Shown piece after piece: positions 8,014 to 17,200 of a stretch of DNA of 64,000 nt. Location: NCBI GenBank assembly GCA_965116945.1, contig OZ220734.1:2790001-2854000 (forward strand), read 5' to 3'. Each line of letters starts with the position of its first letter. The first letter of the stretch is position 1. A program made the position numbers and the translations under genes. The notes under the pieces are model-generated. The model was not told the origin of the DNA, ran no database searches, and was given only the letters and a program-made list of their open reading frames with translations. This stretch comes from Plut-88900 sp965116945. Its GTDB lineage: Bacteria > Chloroflexota > Dehalococcoidia > Plut-88900.

Positions 8014-9141
8014 ATGATCATTGGAGTGCCCAGGGAGACCAAAGACCAGGAAAACCGTGTCGCTCTGACGCCCGCCGGAGTAACCGCTCTCTCTAGAAAT
8101 TCCCACCGTGTGCTCGTCGAGCACAATGCCGGTATGGGAAGCGGCTTCACCGACGACGAGTACAAGAGTCGGGGCGCAACCATCGTTAATGACGCCGAGG
8201 ACATCTATTGGTCCTCAGACATGGTGGTCAAGGTCAAGGAGCCCCTCGAACCCGAATACGACATGCTCCGGCCCGGCGTCATCCTCTTCACCTACCTCCA
8301 CCTCGCCGCCGACCCCCAGCTCACCAGGTCCCTCCTGGAGCGCCGTGTTACCTCTCTCGCCTACGAAACCGTCCAGGACGAGTATCGTGGCCTTCCCCTT
8401 CTCGCCCCGATGAGCGAAATCGCCGGTAGAATTTCTGTCCAGATCGGCGCCCACTACCTCGAAAAGCAGCACGGCGGCATCGGAAAGTTACTTGCCGGAG
8501 TCCCGGGAGTTCAGCCGGGAACCGTGACCATAATCGGCGCTGGAATGGTAGGTTCCAACGCCGCCCACATGGCCCTGGGTTTCGGGGCCCGAGTCATACT
8601 CATCGACACCAATATCGGCCGCCTCCGGGAAATGGAGCACATACTTAGCGGCCACCTCGTTACAGTCGCCGCCGGAGTCGACGCAACCTCCCAGGCCGTA
8701 TCCGAATCCGATATCGTTATTGGTGGAGTCCTCATTCCTGGCGCCAAAGCCCCGAAGGTCGTCACCCGAGACATGATCTGTAAGATGAAACCAGGCTCCG
8801 TTGTTATAGATGTCGCCGTAGACCAGGGCGGCTGCATAGAGACCTGCAAGCCCACTACCCATTCAAACCCTACCTACTTGGTCGATGACGTCGTACACTA
8901 CTGCGTCACTAATATGCCCGGTGCCGTCCCCCGGACTTCCACAGAGGCCCTGTGCAACGTTTCACTCCCTTACATAGAGGAACTGGCTAATCTCGGCCTC
9001 TCGGAATCTCTTAACCGTGATCCCGTTCTTGCCAAGGGCCTGAACACCTTCGAAGGCCAGGTCACCAACGAAGCCGTCGCCGAGTCCCTGTCCCTCCCCT
9101 TCGAATCCGCCGAGTCCCTCGGCGCCTATTCTTCAAACTAA
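8014..9141 (+). CDS. ald: alanine dehydrogenase
   Basis: 375 aa, close to the usual ~370 aa. It interconverts L-alanine and pyruvate plus ammonia with NAD. The N-terminal MIIGVPRETKDQENRVALTP, MVVKVKEPLEPEY (catalytic Lys region) and the long His-containing stretch near residue 95 match the Ald/PNT N-terminal domain; the Rossmann fold follows at ITIIGAGMVGSNAAHMALG-like positions ~170-190; IDVAVDQGGCIE and VTNMPGAVPRTST are near-invariant. The ATG at 8014 has a GGGGGGG tract just upstream and gives the normal N-terminus; the open frame starts 7 codons earlier. Monocistronic as far as can be seen. Confidence 0.95.
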   Translation: MIIGVPRETKDQENRVALTPAGVTALSRNSHRVLVEHNAGMGSGFTDDEYKSRGATIVNDAEDIYWSSDMVVKVKEPLEPEYDMLRPGVILFTYLHLAADPQLTRSLLERRVTSLAYETVQDEYRGLPLLAPMSEIAGRISVQIGAHYLEKQHGGIGKLLAGVPGVQPGTVTIIGAGMVGSNAAHMALGFGARVILIDTNIGRLREMEHILSGHLVTVAAGVDATSQAVSESDIVIGGVLIPGAKAPKVVTRDMICKMKPGSVVIDVAVDQGGCIETCKPTTHSNPTYLVDDVVHYCVTNMPGAVPRTSTEALCNVSLPYIEELANLGLSESLNRDPVLAKGLNTFEGQVTNEAVAESLSLPFESAESLGAYSSN

Positions 9142-9179
9142 CCGCCCCCAAAGGGAGAGCTCTGCACAAAAGTCATTCC

Positions 9180-9262
9180 TATTTCCAATGAAATCCCGGG
9201 TGGGGTATTCCGCTCACCCTGAGCCGGGTCGAAGGGTCTCAAGGGTGGAATGGGTGGGGTGT
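9180..9262. repeat. dispersed hairpin repeat
   Basis: Copy of the hairpin module with arms ATTCCGCTC (9207-9215) and GGGTGGAAT (9243-9251). The arms still pair through two G-T wobbles, so pairing is kept although the sequence differs from the other copies. Confidence 0.7.
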
Positions 9263-9311
9263 ATTGGAGCTAGGATACATTTGCGCCAAACCCTCAGAAA
9301 GGCTGTTATCC

Positions 9312-9497
9312 ATGTCATCCAACCTTGAATTCGATGCCTTGGTCCGCTCCGCCGGCCTCGAAGGCTTCGGCGATACCCTCAAGCTCGTCGAGCAGGTATA
9401 CGTCAGCTATCGCCAACAATTGGACACACTCCACGAAGTAGACCTGCAGGATGAGGAAGTCCAGACCGCCTACCAGCATTTCTACGAAGCTGAATAA
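9312..9497 (+). CDS. small GatC/AtzG-like protein
   Basis: 61 aa acidic protein (MSSNLEFDALVRSAGLEGFG...). Its C-terminal half, YRQQLDTLHEVDLQDEEVQ, resembles the C-terminal part of GatC, where a short helix and LxxLxEVDxxxVxP-like segment embrace the amidase subunit. The AtzG subunit that scaffolds the AtzE hydrolase is similarly small and similarly placed. It lies 14 bp upstream of an amidase on the same strand, so an amidase partner is the best guess. The ATG at 9312 is preferred to an upstream in-frame start because the conserved-looking sequence begins there (weak AAAGG upstream). The family assignment is by resemblance only. Confidence 0.55.
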   Translation: MSSNLEFDALVRSAGLEGFGDTLKLVEQVYVSYRQQLDTLHEVDLQDEEVQTAYQHFYEAE

Positions 9498-9511
9498 GGA
9501 CCCTATTCTCC

Positions 9512-10912
9512 ATGCCTTCCACCGAGCTTCACTATCTGACAATCGAAGAGGCGTCCCAGCTAATTCACAACCGTGAACTCTCATCCGTCGAGCTTACTCA
9601 GGCCCATATCGACCGGATCGACGCCCTCAACGATACCCTCCACGCCTTCCTAACCCCCACCCCCGACCACGCCCTCCAGCAGGCACGCAACGCCGACAAT
9701 GAGCTCGCCGCAGGCAAGTCCCGTGGCCCTCTTCACGGCATCCCCATAGCCCTCAAAGACCTCTGCGACACCAGGGGCATCCGTACTACCTACGGCAGCC
9801 TTGGCTTCAATGACCGCATCCCCGACGCCGATGCAACGGTAACCGTACGCCTCCACGATGCCGGAACTACCATGCTAGGCAAGCTCACCATGAGCGAGCT
9901 TGCCATGATGGGCCCACCTAGCAACGGTCCCGAGGCCCGCAACCCTTGGAACACCGATCACGCACCCGCTGGCTCCAGCAGCGGCTCGGGCGTAGGCGTT
10001 GCCGCCGGGCTCTGCTTTGGCGCCCTCGGCTCCGACACCGGTGGCTCCATCCGATTTCCCGCTTCCTGGAACGGCATCTCCGGCATCCTCCCCTCTTATG
10101 GCAGGGTCAGCCGAGCCGGTGTAATGCCCCTCAGCTGGACCATGGACAACATCGGTCCTATGTGCCGCACCGTCGAAGATACCGCCATCATGCTCAGGGT
10201 TATCGCCGGTGCAGACCCCCGAGACCCCACCGCATCCCAGGCCCCCGTCCCCGACTACCGTTCTCTTCTTACAGGAGACGTACGCAGTCTCAAGATCGGC
10301 GTTCTCCGCAGCTACTTCGACCGCCACCCTGATGCCGTCCAACACGACACACAGGCCGCCGTCGACAAGGCAATCCTTGATCTAGGAGAAATGGGCGCAC
10401 AAATTGTAGACGTTGAAATACCACACCTCGAATACACCAGCGCTGCTGGCGCTCCCATCTACATCGCCGAGGGATACAACATCTTCCAGAAGGATTTCAA
10501 AGACCGACCTGACAAGTTCGGCGAAATAGTCAAATCCTTCCTCCTCGCCGGCGCCCTTTTCACTGCCAGCGACTACATACAGGCCCAGCGCATACGCAGC
10601 CGCTTGAAGAGAGAAGTAGCCGAAGTCTTCAAGCAGGTGGACCTCATAGCAGGCCCCGCCACCCTTGGGACCGCCGTCTCCCTCGCAAACTTCGACGCCA
10701 TGGCCCTCCTGGACTCCACCCGCGGCGATTCCCACGTCGTATTCAACATCGCGGGCTGCCCTTCAATATCAGTCCCTTGCGGCTTCGACAGCACAGGTCT
10801 CCCTATAGGACTGCAGCTCGCCGGCCGACACCTCGCCGAACCCACAGTCCTCAACGCAGCCTACGCCTACCAACAGTCCAACCCCCTCCACAAACAACAC
10901 CCGCCCATCTAA
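9512..10912 (+). CDS. amidase-signature family hydrolase (GatA/AtzE-like)
   Basis: 466 aa amidase-signature enzyme that hydrolyses amides with a Ser-cisSer-Lys triad. GIPIALKDLCDTRGI carries the catalytic Lys, GSSSGSGVGVAAG carries the cis-Ser, and GSDTGGSIRFPAS the nucleophilic Ser. The length is typical of GatA or AtzE. There is no gatB nearby, so this is more likely a catabolic or signalling amidase than the tRNA amidotransferase. The preceding 61-aa gene ends 14 bp upstream and may encode its small partner, as in GatC-GatA and AtzG-AtzE. AAGGA lies ~12 nt before the ATG at 9512. Confidence 0.9.
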   Translation: MPSTELHYLTIEEASQLIHNRELSSVELTQAHIDRIDALNDTLHAFLTPTPDHALQQARNADNELAAGKSRGPLHGIPIALKDLCDTRGIRTTYGSLGFNDRIPDADATVTVRLHDAGTTMLGKLTMSELAMMGPPSNGPEARNPWNTDHAPAGSSSGSGVGVAAGLCFGALGSDTGGSIRFPASWNGISGILPSYGRVSRAGVMPLSWTMDNIGPMCRTVEDTAIMLRVIAGADPRDPTASQAPVPDYRSLLTGDVRSLKIGVLRSYFDRHPDAVQHDTQAAVDKAILDLGEMGAQIVDVEIPHLEYTSAAGAPIYIAEGYNIFQKDFKDRPDKFGEIVKSFLLAGALFTASDYIQAQRIRSRLKREVAEVFKQVDLIAGPATLGTAVSLANFDAMALLDSTRGDSHVVFNIAGCPSISVPCGFDSTGLPIGLQLAGRHLAEPTVLNAAYAYQQSNPLHKQHPPI

Positions 10913-10924
10913 TCTACCACTTCC

Positions 10925-11590
10925 CCTAGCCCGTTCCGATGCCCCCGCATGAAATCTGGGGGGTGCGTTCTACTTCCCTCCTTCGTAGGGGCGACCTGCG
11001 GGCCGCCCTCCCCAGGCGCAGGGCCGCTCATGCTGAGGCTCTCGAAGTATGAACGGGGGGACGCCCACAGCCTTCCAACACATCAAGTCCTCGCATTGCA
11101 CACCCCCACCCTTCCCCTTCATTCCGATACCCCGCGAGGTCGTAGATGCGCCCAAGGCGTGAATCCGGGTGGCGTTCTCCTTCCCTCCTTCGTAGGGGCG
11201 ACCGGCGGGTCGCCCTCCCCAAGCGCAGGGCCGCTCATGCTGAGGCTCTCGAAGTATGAGCGGGGGAGGCCCACATCTCTCCAATCCACCACTTTCATTT
11301 ATTCCCAACCCCCACCTTCCTTTTCCCGTAGGGGCAGGTCTCGTGCCTGCACACCCCTGGGCATGGGACGGGGTCCTACCCCCGCTCCCTTTCTCCCAAG
11401 TATTGAACTAGAGGCCCTAAGGGAGAGGGGGATCAAGGGGGTGAGGGTTCCTCGGTGGGATGGGGCCGTTCCCTCCACGCCTGCCTATGCAACACCACCC
11501 CCGCCAAGGCATTCCACTCTGAGCAAAAGGGAAAAGGGCGGATGCGCTACGCGCACCCGCCTTTAGTCAACCCTATATGAGACCCGAAAC
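10925..11590. repeat. long composite repeat field, no gene
   Basis: This ~680-bp gap is a mosaic. It has two copies of GTAGGGGCGACC..GGTCGCCC (near 10987 and 11190), two of CGCTCATGCTGAGGCTCTCG...ATGAGCGG (11029 and 11232), an AGATGCGCCCAAGGCGTGAA module (~11143), and the TATTGAACTAGAGGCCCTAA module (~11399) followed by a phased GGGAGAGGGGGATCAAGGGG. Open frames here translate repeat DNA and are rejected. An inverted GGCGGATGCGC...GCGCACCCGCC near 11535-11560 may act as a terminator. Confidence 0.8.
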
Positions 11591-13849
11591 CTAAGCGCCA
11601 TTCCTCCCCTGGATCCCCTTCAACACAGTAACTGGCGACATCGGCAACTCCCGGAACCTCACACCCGTAGCCTTGTGGATCGCATTCGCCAGCGCAGCCA
11701 ACGCAGGCACAATATTCGACTCTCCAGCCCCCCTTACCCCGAACGGGTGCCCCGGATTCTCCTTTTCCACAATCACGGGATCGATCATAGGCATATCCAA
11801 CGCCGTCGGCATTCGATAGTCCAGAAGGGTAAAGTTAGCCATCTTGCCGTCATCGCCCATGAAGTACTCTTCACTCAGCGCCCACCCGACTCCCTGGGTG
11901 CTTCCCCCCTGGATCTGCCCTTCGACATAGCTCGGGTGTATCGCCTTCCCGACATCCTGGAACGCCGTGAACTTCAGGATGTCCACTTTCCCGGTCTCAG
12001 GGTCTACTTCCACGTCGATGATGTTCGCCGCATATGATGCCCCGGACCTCGTCGGACTCACGTTCCCACGACCCACCACCGGCCCTCCGGTCTGACCCAG
12101 CTTCGATGCCATCTCTTTGAACGTCAGCCGCAGCTCGGGGTCCGACTTGTGCCTGACAGATCCGTCCACATACTCCACCTGCTCCTCATCCACCTCCCAC
12201 AATATCGCCGCCCGGGAAATCAACTGCCGCCTTATGTCCATCGCTGCTTCGTAAGCCGCAATCCCCATCTTGTAAGCAACACTGCTTCCACCGGTGGGAG
12301 ATGTAAGGCCAACTTCATCCGTATCCCCGATTGTCGGGTTTACGTCCGTCACCGGTATCCCGAGCACCTCCGCAAGCTGCTGCGCCACCGCCGGCCGAGA
12401 CCCACCAATATCCACCGAACCTTCCACAAGGCTCACCGTCCCGTCGCCTAACACGTTGGCTATCGCACAAGCGGGCCCCGTGTTATTCCGGCAGAAACCC
12501 ATGCCAACACCCCTCCCCCGGTTCTCCCCCTCCAGCGGTTCACTGTAATGGGGATGTGTCATCACCGCCTCCATCACTTCCTTAGCACCGATAACCAGGT
12601 TCTTGACACCATCCGCCCGCCGAGTCCCCTCCGTAGCCACGTTTAGCAACCGTAACTCCATCGGGTCCATACCCAGCTGCTCTGCTATCTCGTCTATTAG
12701 ATTCTCAACCGCCCACACTACGTTCGGCGCCCCCGGCGCCCGATATGCCGACGTCTTCGGTTTGTTGTCCACTATGTCGTATGCATCAACCAGAAGGTTT
12801 TCGATGTAGTACGGAGAGAATATAGCCGCCGCTGCAGCCGCAAGCGGGGCTCCTGGGAACGCCCCCGCTTCGAACATGTAGGTCGCTTTGGCAGCCGTTA
12901 TGCGCCCTTCCTTGGTGAAGCCCAGCTTTAGCGATACTTCACTTCCGCAGCTCGGGCCCGTGCTCTCGAAGACTTCGGCCCGACTCATGGTCATCTGCAC
13001 CGGGTGCCCCGCCTTCCTGGAAAGCACCGCCGCGACCGGCTCCAGGTACGCATTCAGCTTACCCCCGAAACCCCCGCCGATCTCCATCGGCACTATCTTC
13101 ACCTGCGATAGTGGAAGCCCGAGTATCTGTGCCACCTGCGACTGGATAAGGAAGTGCCCCTGGCTGCTGCACCAGATCGTCACCCGCCCGTCCGCCGACC
13201 ATGAAGCCGTCGCATTCTGCGGCTCTATGTACCCCTGGTGCACCGATTTGTTCTTGTACTCGCGCTCGATGATAACGTCCGCCTCCTCGAAACCCTTCTC
13301 CAGGTCCCCGAACGCATGCTGCACATGGTCCGCCACATTTGGCCCATCAAGCCCGTTCTCGCTGGCTCCGTTTTTGGGCCAGTGCTCATGAAGGGCCGGA
13401 GCATTTGCCTTCACCGCGTCTTCGACATTAGTTGCCCAGGGTAGTGGTTCGTATTCAACATCAATTAACGCAAGGGCCTCTTCTGCAGCCAGCGCACTGG
13501 TCGCCGCAACTGCTGCCACCGAGTGCCCTTTGTACAGCGCCTTCCCCCGGGCCAATATATTGTCCGAGACCGGCTTCGGAAACACGTTCTCCCGGGTCAC
13601 GGGCCCCGGGTCTGGCAGGTCTGCAGATGTAGCTACCGCTCGTACTTCCGGGTGCGCCTCGGCCTTCGATGTGTCAATCGAAATAATCCGGGCATGGGGA
13701 TAGGGACTCCGCAGTACCTTCCCGTAGACCATGCCGGGCAGCTTGATATCCGCCCCGTACATCGCCCTTCCGAGAACCTTATCCACACCATCGTGCCTGA
13801 TTGGCCTCGTGCCAATTACCTTGTATTCCGGCTCGGCAGTAGTAGTCAT
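11591..13849 (-). CDS. xanthine dehydrogenase/aldehyde oxidase family molybdopterin subunit
   Basis: 752 aa molybdenum hydroxylase large subunit, hydroxylating an aldehyde or aromatic heterocycle at the Mo-pterin. The N-terminal a/b hammerhead domain is visible (RHDGVDKVLGRAMYGADIKL), then GGGFGGK around residue 260 and YRAPGAPN around 380, and the catalytic Glu in GVRGAGESN near residue 710. Partner FeS (2Fe-2S) and FAD subunits, normally adjacent, are absent on both sides, so it is an orphan here: either they lie elsewhere or a fused electron donor is used. GAGG lies ~10 nt before the ATG. The upstream gap is repeat-rich. Confidence 0.92.
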   Translation of the reverse strand: MTTTAEPEYKVIGTRPIRHDGVDKVLGRAMYGADIKLPGMVYGKVLRSPYPHARIISIDTSKAEAHPEVRAVATSADLPDPGPVTRENVFPKPVSDNILARGKALYKGHSVAAVAATSALAAEEALALIDVEYEPLPWATNVEDAVKANAPALHEHWPKNGASENGLDGPNVADHVQHAFGDLEKGFEEADVIIEREYKNKSVHQGYIEPQNATASWSADGRVTIWCSSQGHFLIQSQVAQILGLPLSQVKIVPMEIGGGFGGKLNAYLEPVAAVLSRKAGHPVQMTMSRAEVFESTGPSCGSEVSLKLGFTKEGRITAAKATYMFEAGAFPGAPLAAAAAAIFSPYYIENLLVDAYDIVDNKPKTSAYRAPGAPNVVWAVENLIDEIAEQLGMDPMELRLLNVATEGTRRADGVKNLVIGAKEVMEAVMTHPHYSEPLEGENRGRGVGMGFCRNNTGPACAIANVLGDGTVSLVEGSVDIGGSRPAVAQQLAEVLGIPVTDVNPTIGDTDEVGLTSPTGGSSVAYKMGIAAYEAAMDIRRQLISRAAILWEVDEEQVEYVDGSVRHKSDPELRLTFKEMASKLGQTGGPVVGRGNVSPTRSGASYAANIIDVEVDPETGKVDILKFTAFQDVGKAIHPSYVEGQIQGGSTQGVGWALSEEYFMGDDGKMANFTLLDYRMPTALDMPMIDPVIVEKENPGHPFGVRGAGESNIVPALAALANAIHKATGVRFRELPMSPVTVLKGIQGRNGA

Positions 13850-13959
13850 CTGTTAAACCTCGCTGAAATTGGGGCTCCTGGCCCACTTCATGACGGCGCT
13901 CCAATTTTACCACGACTTCCGAAGTCTCTTCTCCTCTGATGAGACCCTCACGCAACCAT

Positions 13960-14180
13960 GCCAAAGGTATGGAGGGGATGTGTCCAGTCCCCTCTCCCTT
14001 GACGGGACCTTTGCATACCCCATCCAAGGGGCTGGGGGTGGTGTATAGTCCCCTCTCCTTCGATGGAAGAGGGTTTGGGTGAGGGTGATTAGAGTGCCGA
14101 AATGCCAGTAACGCAAAGGTCTCTTAACGGGATAGGGATAGAGCCTGTCCCGGTCCCCCGGGGGAGTGAGGGTGATCCAT
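13960..14180. repeat. dispersed mosaic repeat (13850-14476 intergenic)
   Basis: Repeat modules CCCTCTCCCTTGACGGGACC, a CTTTGCATACCCC piece, CCCTCTCCTTCGATGGAAGA, GTAACGCAAAGGTCTCTTAA and an inverted CCCGGTCCCCCGGGGG stretch fill the first half of the gap. The second half, 14181-14394, shows nothing recognisable before the promoter at 14395. Confidence 0.65.
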
Positions 14181-14394
14181 CAAACCCCACCCCACCATCA
14201 CAGCTCAACCAAATCCCAGTCTCCAAGTGTGACATTTGCCCCTTGCCCCCTCCCTTCCTCCCCCCATATCCTCTTTTCAATGTTCCTTACTGCCTGCTTG
14301 CAAAGAACCCGGGAACCACGGCCTGGGTAACTCTTATCCCTAAACAATCAAACCCGTGCCTGAATCCGCAATTCAATCAAACACTCCCCCACAG

Positions 14395-14423
14395 TTGACA
14401 CCCAACTCCCCTGTTGCTACCAT
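14395..14423 (+). promoter_or_regulatory. sigma-70 promoter for the metal ABC operon
   Basis: TTGACA (14395-14400), a 17-nt spacer and TACCAT (14418-14423), ending 53 nt before the ATG at 14477. Consensus -35, 4/6 -10. A short inverted match GTTGC..GCAAC (14413-14417 and ~14442) flanks the -10 and could be part of a metal-regulator site; that part is speculative. Confidence 0.6.
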
Positions 14424-14476
14424 TAGCACCCGCAAGTCTTTGCAACAGCAATACCTCGCAACAGGGAGCGTGAACA

Positions 14477-15484
14477 ATGCCGAAACTCCTCGCACCCATC
14501 TCCATACTTGCCCTTCTTTTCGCCCTCATCGTCGCCTGCGCCGGCACCCCCGCCCCTCCCCCCGACTCCGAAAAGCTCAGCGTCGTCACCACCGTCGCAC
14601 CCATCACCAGCATCGTCGAAAACATCGGCGGTGACCGCATCCGCCTCCAGGGCATCGTCCCCGAGGGCACCAATTCCCACACCTTTGCACCCTCTCCGTC
14701 CGTCGCCGCCACCCTCGCCCAGGCCGACCTCATCATCGCCAACGGCCTCTTCCTCGAAGAGCCCACCCTCAACCTCGCCGACAGCGCAAAGAAAGACGAC
14801 ACCCCCGTCATCCTTCTCGGCGACAACACCATCTCCCGAGACCAGTGGGCCTTCGATTTCTCCTTCCCCGAGTCCGAAGGCCACCCCAACCCCCACCTTT
14901 GGCCCGACCCAACCCTCGCCCTCCGCTACGCCCAGCTCGCCCACGAGGCCCTCGTCGCCCAGGACCCATCCAACTCCGACTACTACGACGCCAACCTCGC
15001 CGTCTTCACCACCCGCATCGAAAGCCTCGACGCCGCCATCCGAGAGGCCGTCGACACCATCCCCCCCGACAACCGACGCCTCCTTACCTACCACGACTCC
15101 TGGGCCTACTTCGCCCGCACCTACGGCTTCGAGGTCATCGGCGCCATCCAGCCCTCCGACTTCAGCGAGCCCTCTCCCCAGGAGATGGGCCGCATCATCC
15201 TCCACATCCGTGAGCTGGATGTCCCCGCCGTATTCGGCTCCGAGGTCTTCCCCAGCGAAGTCCTAGAGCAGATAGCCAGCGAGTCCGGCGCCCGATATAG
15301 CAACGAGCTCGCCGACGACGATCTCCCCGGCGCCCCCGGAGACCCCGAGCATTCCTATCTCGGCCTCATGATTCAGAACATGAACGTTATGGTTGGAGCC
15401 CTCGGCGGCGACGTGTTACCCTTCCGTGACCTGGATCCATCCCTCGTATTCGAAGGACCTTCCACCGCTATCTACCCCCAATAG
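14477..15484 (+). CDS. Zn/Mn-type ABC transporter substrate-binding lipoprotein
   Basis: 335 aa cluster A-I solute-binding protein (ZnuA/TroA/MntA type). The N-terminal signal peptide ends LFALIVAC with the lipidated Cys at 21. Metal-ligand regions are SHTFAPSPS, NPHLWPDP and TYHDSWAYFARTYG, plus a C-terminal Asp region in a stretch ending SYLGLM. There is no long His-rich loop, which is usual in ZnuA, so Mn or Fe is as likely as Zn. AGGGAG lies 8 nt before the ATG at 14477. It is first in a three-gene operon with ATPase and permease, behind the promoter at 14395. Confidence 0.92.
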   Translation: MPKLLAPISILALLFALIVACAGTPAPPPDSEKLSVVTTVAPITSIVENIGGDRIRLQGIVPEGTNSHTFAPSPSVAATLAQADLIIANGLFLEEPTLNLADSAKKDDTPVILLGDNTISRDQWAFDFSFPESEGHPNPHLWPDPTLALRYAQLAHEALVAQDPSNSDYYDANLAVFTTRIESLDAAIREAVDTIPPDNRRLLTYHDSWAYFARTYGFEVIGAIQPSDFSEPSPQEMGRIILHIRELDVPAVFGSEVFPSEVLEQIASESGARYSNELADDDLPGAPGDPEHSYLGLMIQNMNVMVGALGGDVLPFRDLDPSLVFEGPSTAIYPQ

Positions 15485-15492
15485 GAGGCCGC

Positions 15493-16356
15493 TTGCTCCA
15501 CCCCGGCTCCCCTCGCCCTGCCGCTGGCACACCCATCGTAGCCCTGGACAACGTGACCTGCGGCTATGACGCTCAGCCCGTCCTCTCCGGCATGGACCTG
15601 CAGATCATGCCCGGGGACTTCGTCGGCTTCCTAGGCCCCAGCGGCACCGGCAAGAGCACCGTCCTCCGCGTCATCCTCGGCGCAGTCCGGCTCTTCTCCG
15701 GACAAGTCTTGATCGACGGCGTCCCCCTCGGCCCGAGAAGCCCCAGCGTCGGCTACGTCCCCCAGCTCGAGACCATCAACTGGGACTTCCCCGTCACCGT
15801 CCGGGAAGTCGTCCTCATGGGCGCATCCATGCGCAAGCCCCTCCTCCCCTGGCACTCCCCCCGGCAGGTCAGCGACGCCGAGGAAATCATGGCCCGACTC
15901 GGCATCCGTCACCTCGCCGGCAGGCACATACGGCAGCTCTCCGGCGGCGAGCAGCAGCGCGCCTTCCTCGCCAGAGCCCTCGTAAGCAGCCCCAGGCTCC
16001 TCCTCCTCGACGAACCCGCCGCCGGCGTAGACATCAAGACCCGTGACGAGGTCATGCACCTCCTCCACGAGCTTAACCATCAGGGCGTAACCATCCTCAT
16101 GACAACCCATGAAATCAACTCCGTCGCCGCCCACCTCCCCCGCGTCGTCTGCCTCAACGGCGGCATCGTCGCCCAGGGCCCGCCCTCCGAGGTCTTCACC
16201 CCCGACATCCTCAGCCGCACCTACGGCGCAGATTTGCCCATCATTTCCTACCAGGGTCTTACCCTCGTCGCCGAGCGTCCCCACGCCTACGGCGCAACCC
16301 GGGAAGAGCACACCATGAAAGAACCCCACCTCCCCACCCCCACCCCCGATGCTTGA
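15493..16356 (+). CDS. metal ABC transporter ATP-binding protein
   Basis: 287 aa ABC ATPase. Walker A is GPSGTGKST, the signature is LSGGEQQRA, Walker B is LLLLDEPAAGVD, and the switch His lies in MTTHEIN. The start is TTG at 15493 with AGGAGG 4 nt upstream, 8 bp after the substrate-binding protein stop. The C-terminal ~30 residues beyond the ATPase core are Pro/His/Thr-rich. The last 8 bp overlap the permease start, so the three genes are translationally coupled. Its role is to energise import of Zn or Mn from the ABC lipoprotein at 14477. Confidence 0.93.
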   Translation: MLHPGSPRPAAGTPIVALDNVTCGYDAQPVLSGMDLQIMPGDFVGFLGPSGTGKSTVLRVILGAVRLFSGQVLIDGVPLGPRSPSVGYVPQLETINWDFPVTVREVVLMGASMRKPLLPWHSPRQVSDAEEIMARLGIRHLAGRHIRQLSGGEQQRAFLARALVSSPRLLLLDEPAAGVDIKTRDEVMHLLHELNHQGVTILMTTHEINSVAAHLPRVVCLNGGIVAQGPPSEVFTPDILSRTYGADLPIISYQGLTLVAERPHAYGATREEHTMKEPHLPTPTPDA

Positions 16357-17185
16357 GCCCTTCCAGTTCGAATTCTTCATCAAGGGCCTCATAGCCGCCA
16401 CCCTCGCCGGCGGCCTCTGCGGCCTCATCGGCGTCTACATCGTCCTCCGCGGCATGGCTTACATCGGCCACGGCCTCTCCCACGCCGTCTTCGGCGGCGC
16501 CGTCGTCAGCTACGTCATGTCCATAAACTTCTTCGTCGGCGCCAGCGTCTGGGGATTCCTCTCTGCCGTGCTTATCTCCTTGACGACCCGAAAACGCGTC
16601 ATAGGCGCCGACGCCGCGATTGGCATCATAACCACCGCCAGCTTCGCCCTCGGCATCGCCATCATCAGCACCCAGCGCACCTTCACCCGCAGCTTCGAAG
16701 CCGCCCTCATCGGCGATATACTCGGCGTCCAGCGCGGAGACCTTATCGCCCTCGTAGCCGTCTCCCTTGGTACTGTCTTCCTCGTCCTCGTCGGCTACAA
16801 GCTAATCCTATTCACCACCTTTGACCCCGAGGTCGCCCGCTTCTACGGCGTCCCGACTCCTTGGGTCGACACCGCCTTCTCCCTCGTCCTCGCCGGTGTC
16901 ATAGTCGTCTCCATGCAGGTCCTCGGCGTCACCATGATCGCCGCCGCCATCGTCATCCCCCCCATCGTCGCCCGACTCATCACCAACAAGTTCTCTCACA
17001 TGCTCATTCTGTCCACTGCCATCGGTACCTTCTGCGGCTTCTTCGGCATATACATCAGCTACTGGGTCGACGTCTCCTCCGGCGCAACCATAGTCCTCTT
17101 CGCCGCCGCCCTCTTCATCATCGCCATGGCCTGGAGCTCCCTCCGCCCCAGGCTCCCCTTCCCCCGCCGCCCCCACCCCTCCTAA
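16349..17185 (+). CDS. metal ABC transporter permease (ABC-3 family)
   Basis: 278 aa, eight or so hydrophobic segments, typical ABC-3 (ZnuB/MntB) membrane subunit. It begins MLEPFQFEFFIKGLIAATLA, and GLCGLIGVYIVLRGMAYIGHG with the following GHGLSHAVFGG is a conserved ABC-3 block. FYGVPTPWVDTAF is the coupling region, and QVLGVTMIAAAIVIPP a conserved helix. It overlaps the ATPase gene by 8 bp. This completes a self-contained importer of a divalent metal. Confidence 0.93.
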   Translation: MLEPFQFEFFIKGLIAATLAGGLCGLIGVYIVLRGMAYIGHGLSHAVFGGAVVSYVMSINFFVGASVWGFLSAVLISLTTRKRVIGADAAIGIITTASFALGIAIISTQRTFTRSFEAALIGDILGVQRGDLIALVAVSLGTVFLVLVGYKLILFTTFDPEVARFYGVPTPWVDTAFSLVLAGVIVVSMQVLGVTMIAAAIVIPPIVARLITNKFSHMLILSTAIGTFCGFFGIYISYWVDVSSGATIVLFAAALFIIAMAWSSLRPRLPFPRRPHPS

Positions 17186-17200
17186 CCCCCCACCCCATAC

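Noticed and set aside
10949..11566. 205-aa plus-strand and 112-aa minus-strand open frames
   Set aside because: They translate composite dispersed repeats (Pro/Arg-rich) and have no recognisable protein features.
14423..15205. 260-aa minus-strand open frame
   Set aside because: Antisense shadow of the metal-binding lipoprotein; Gly/Val/Asp-rich low-complexity product as expected from the skewed composition.
15631..16428. 265-aa minus-strand open frame
   Set aside because: Antisense shadow of the ABC ATPase gene.
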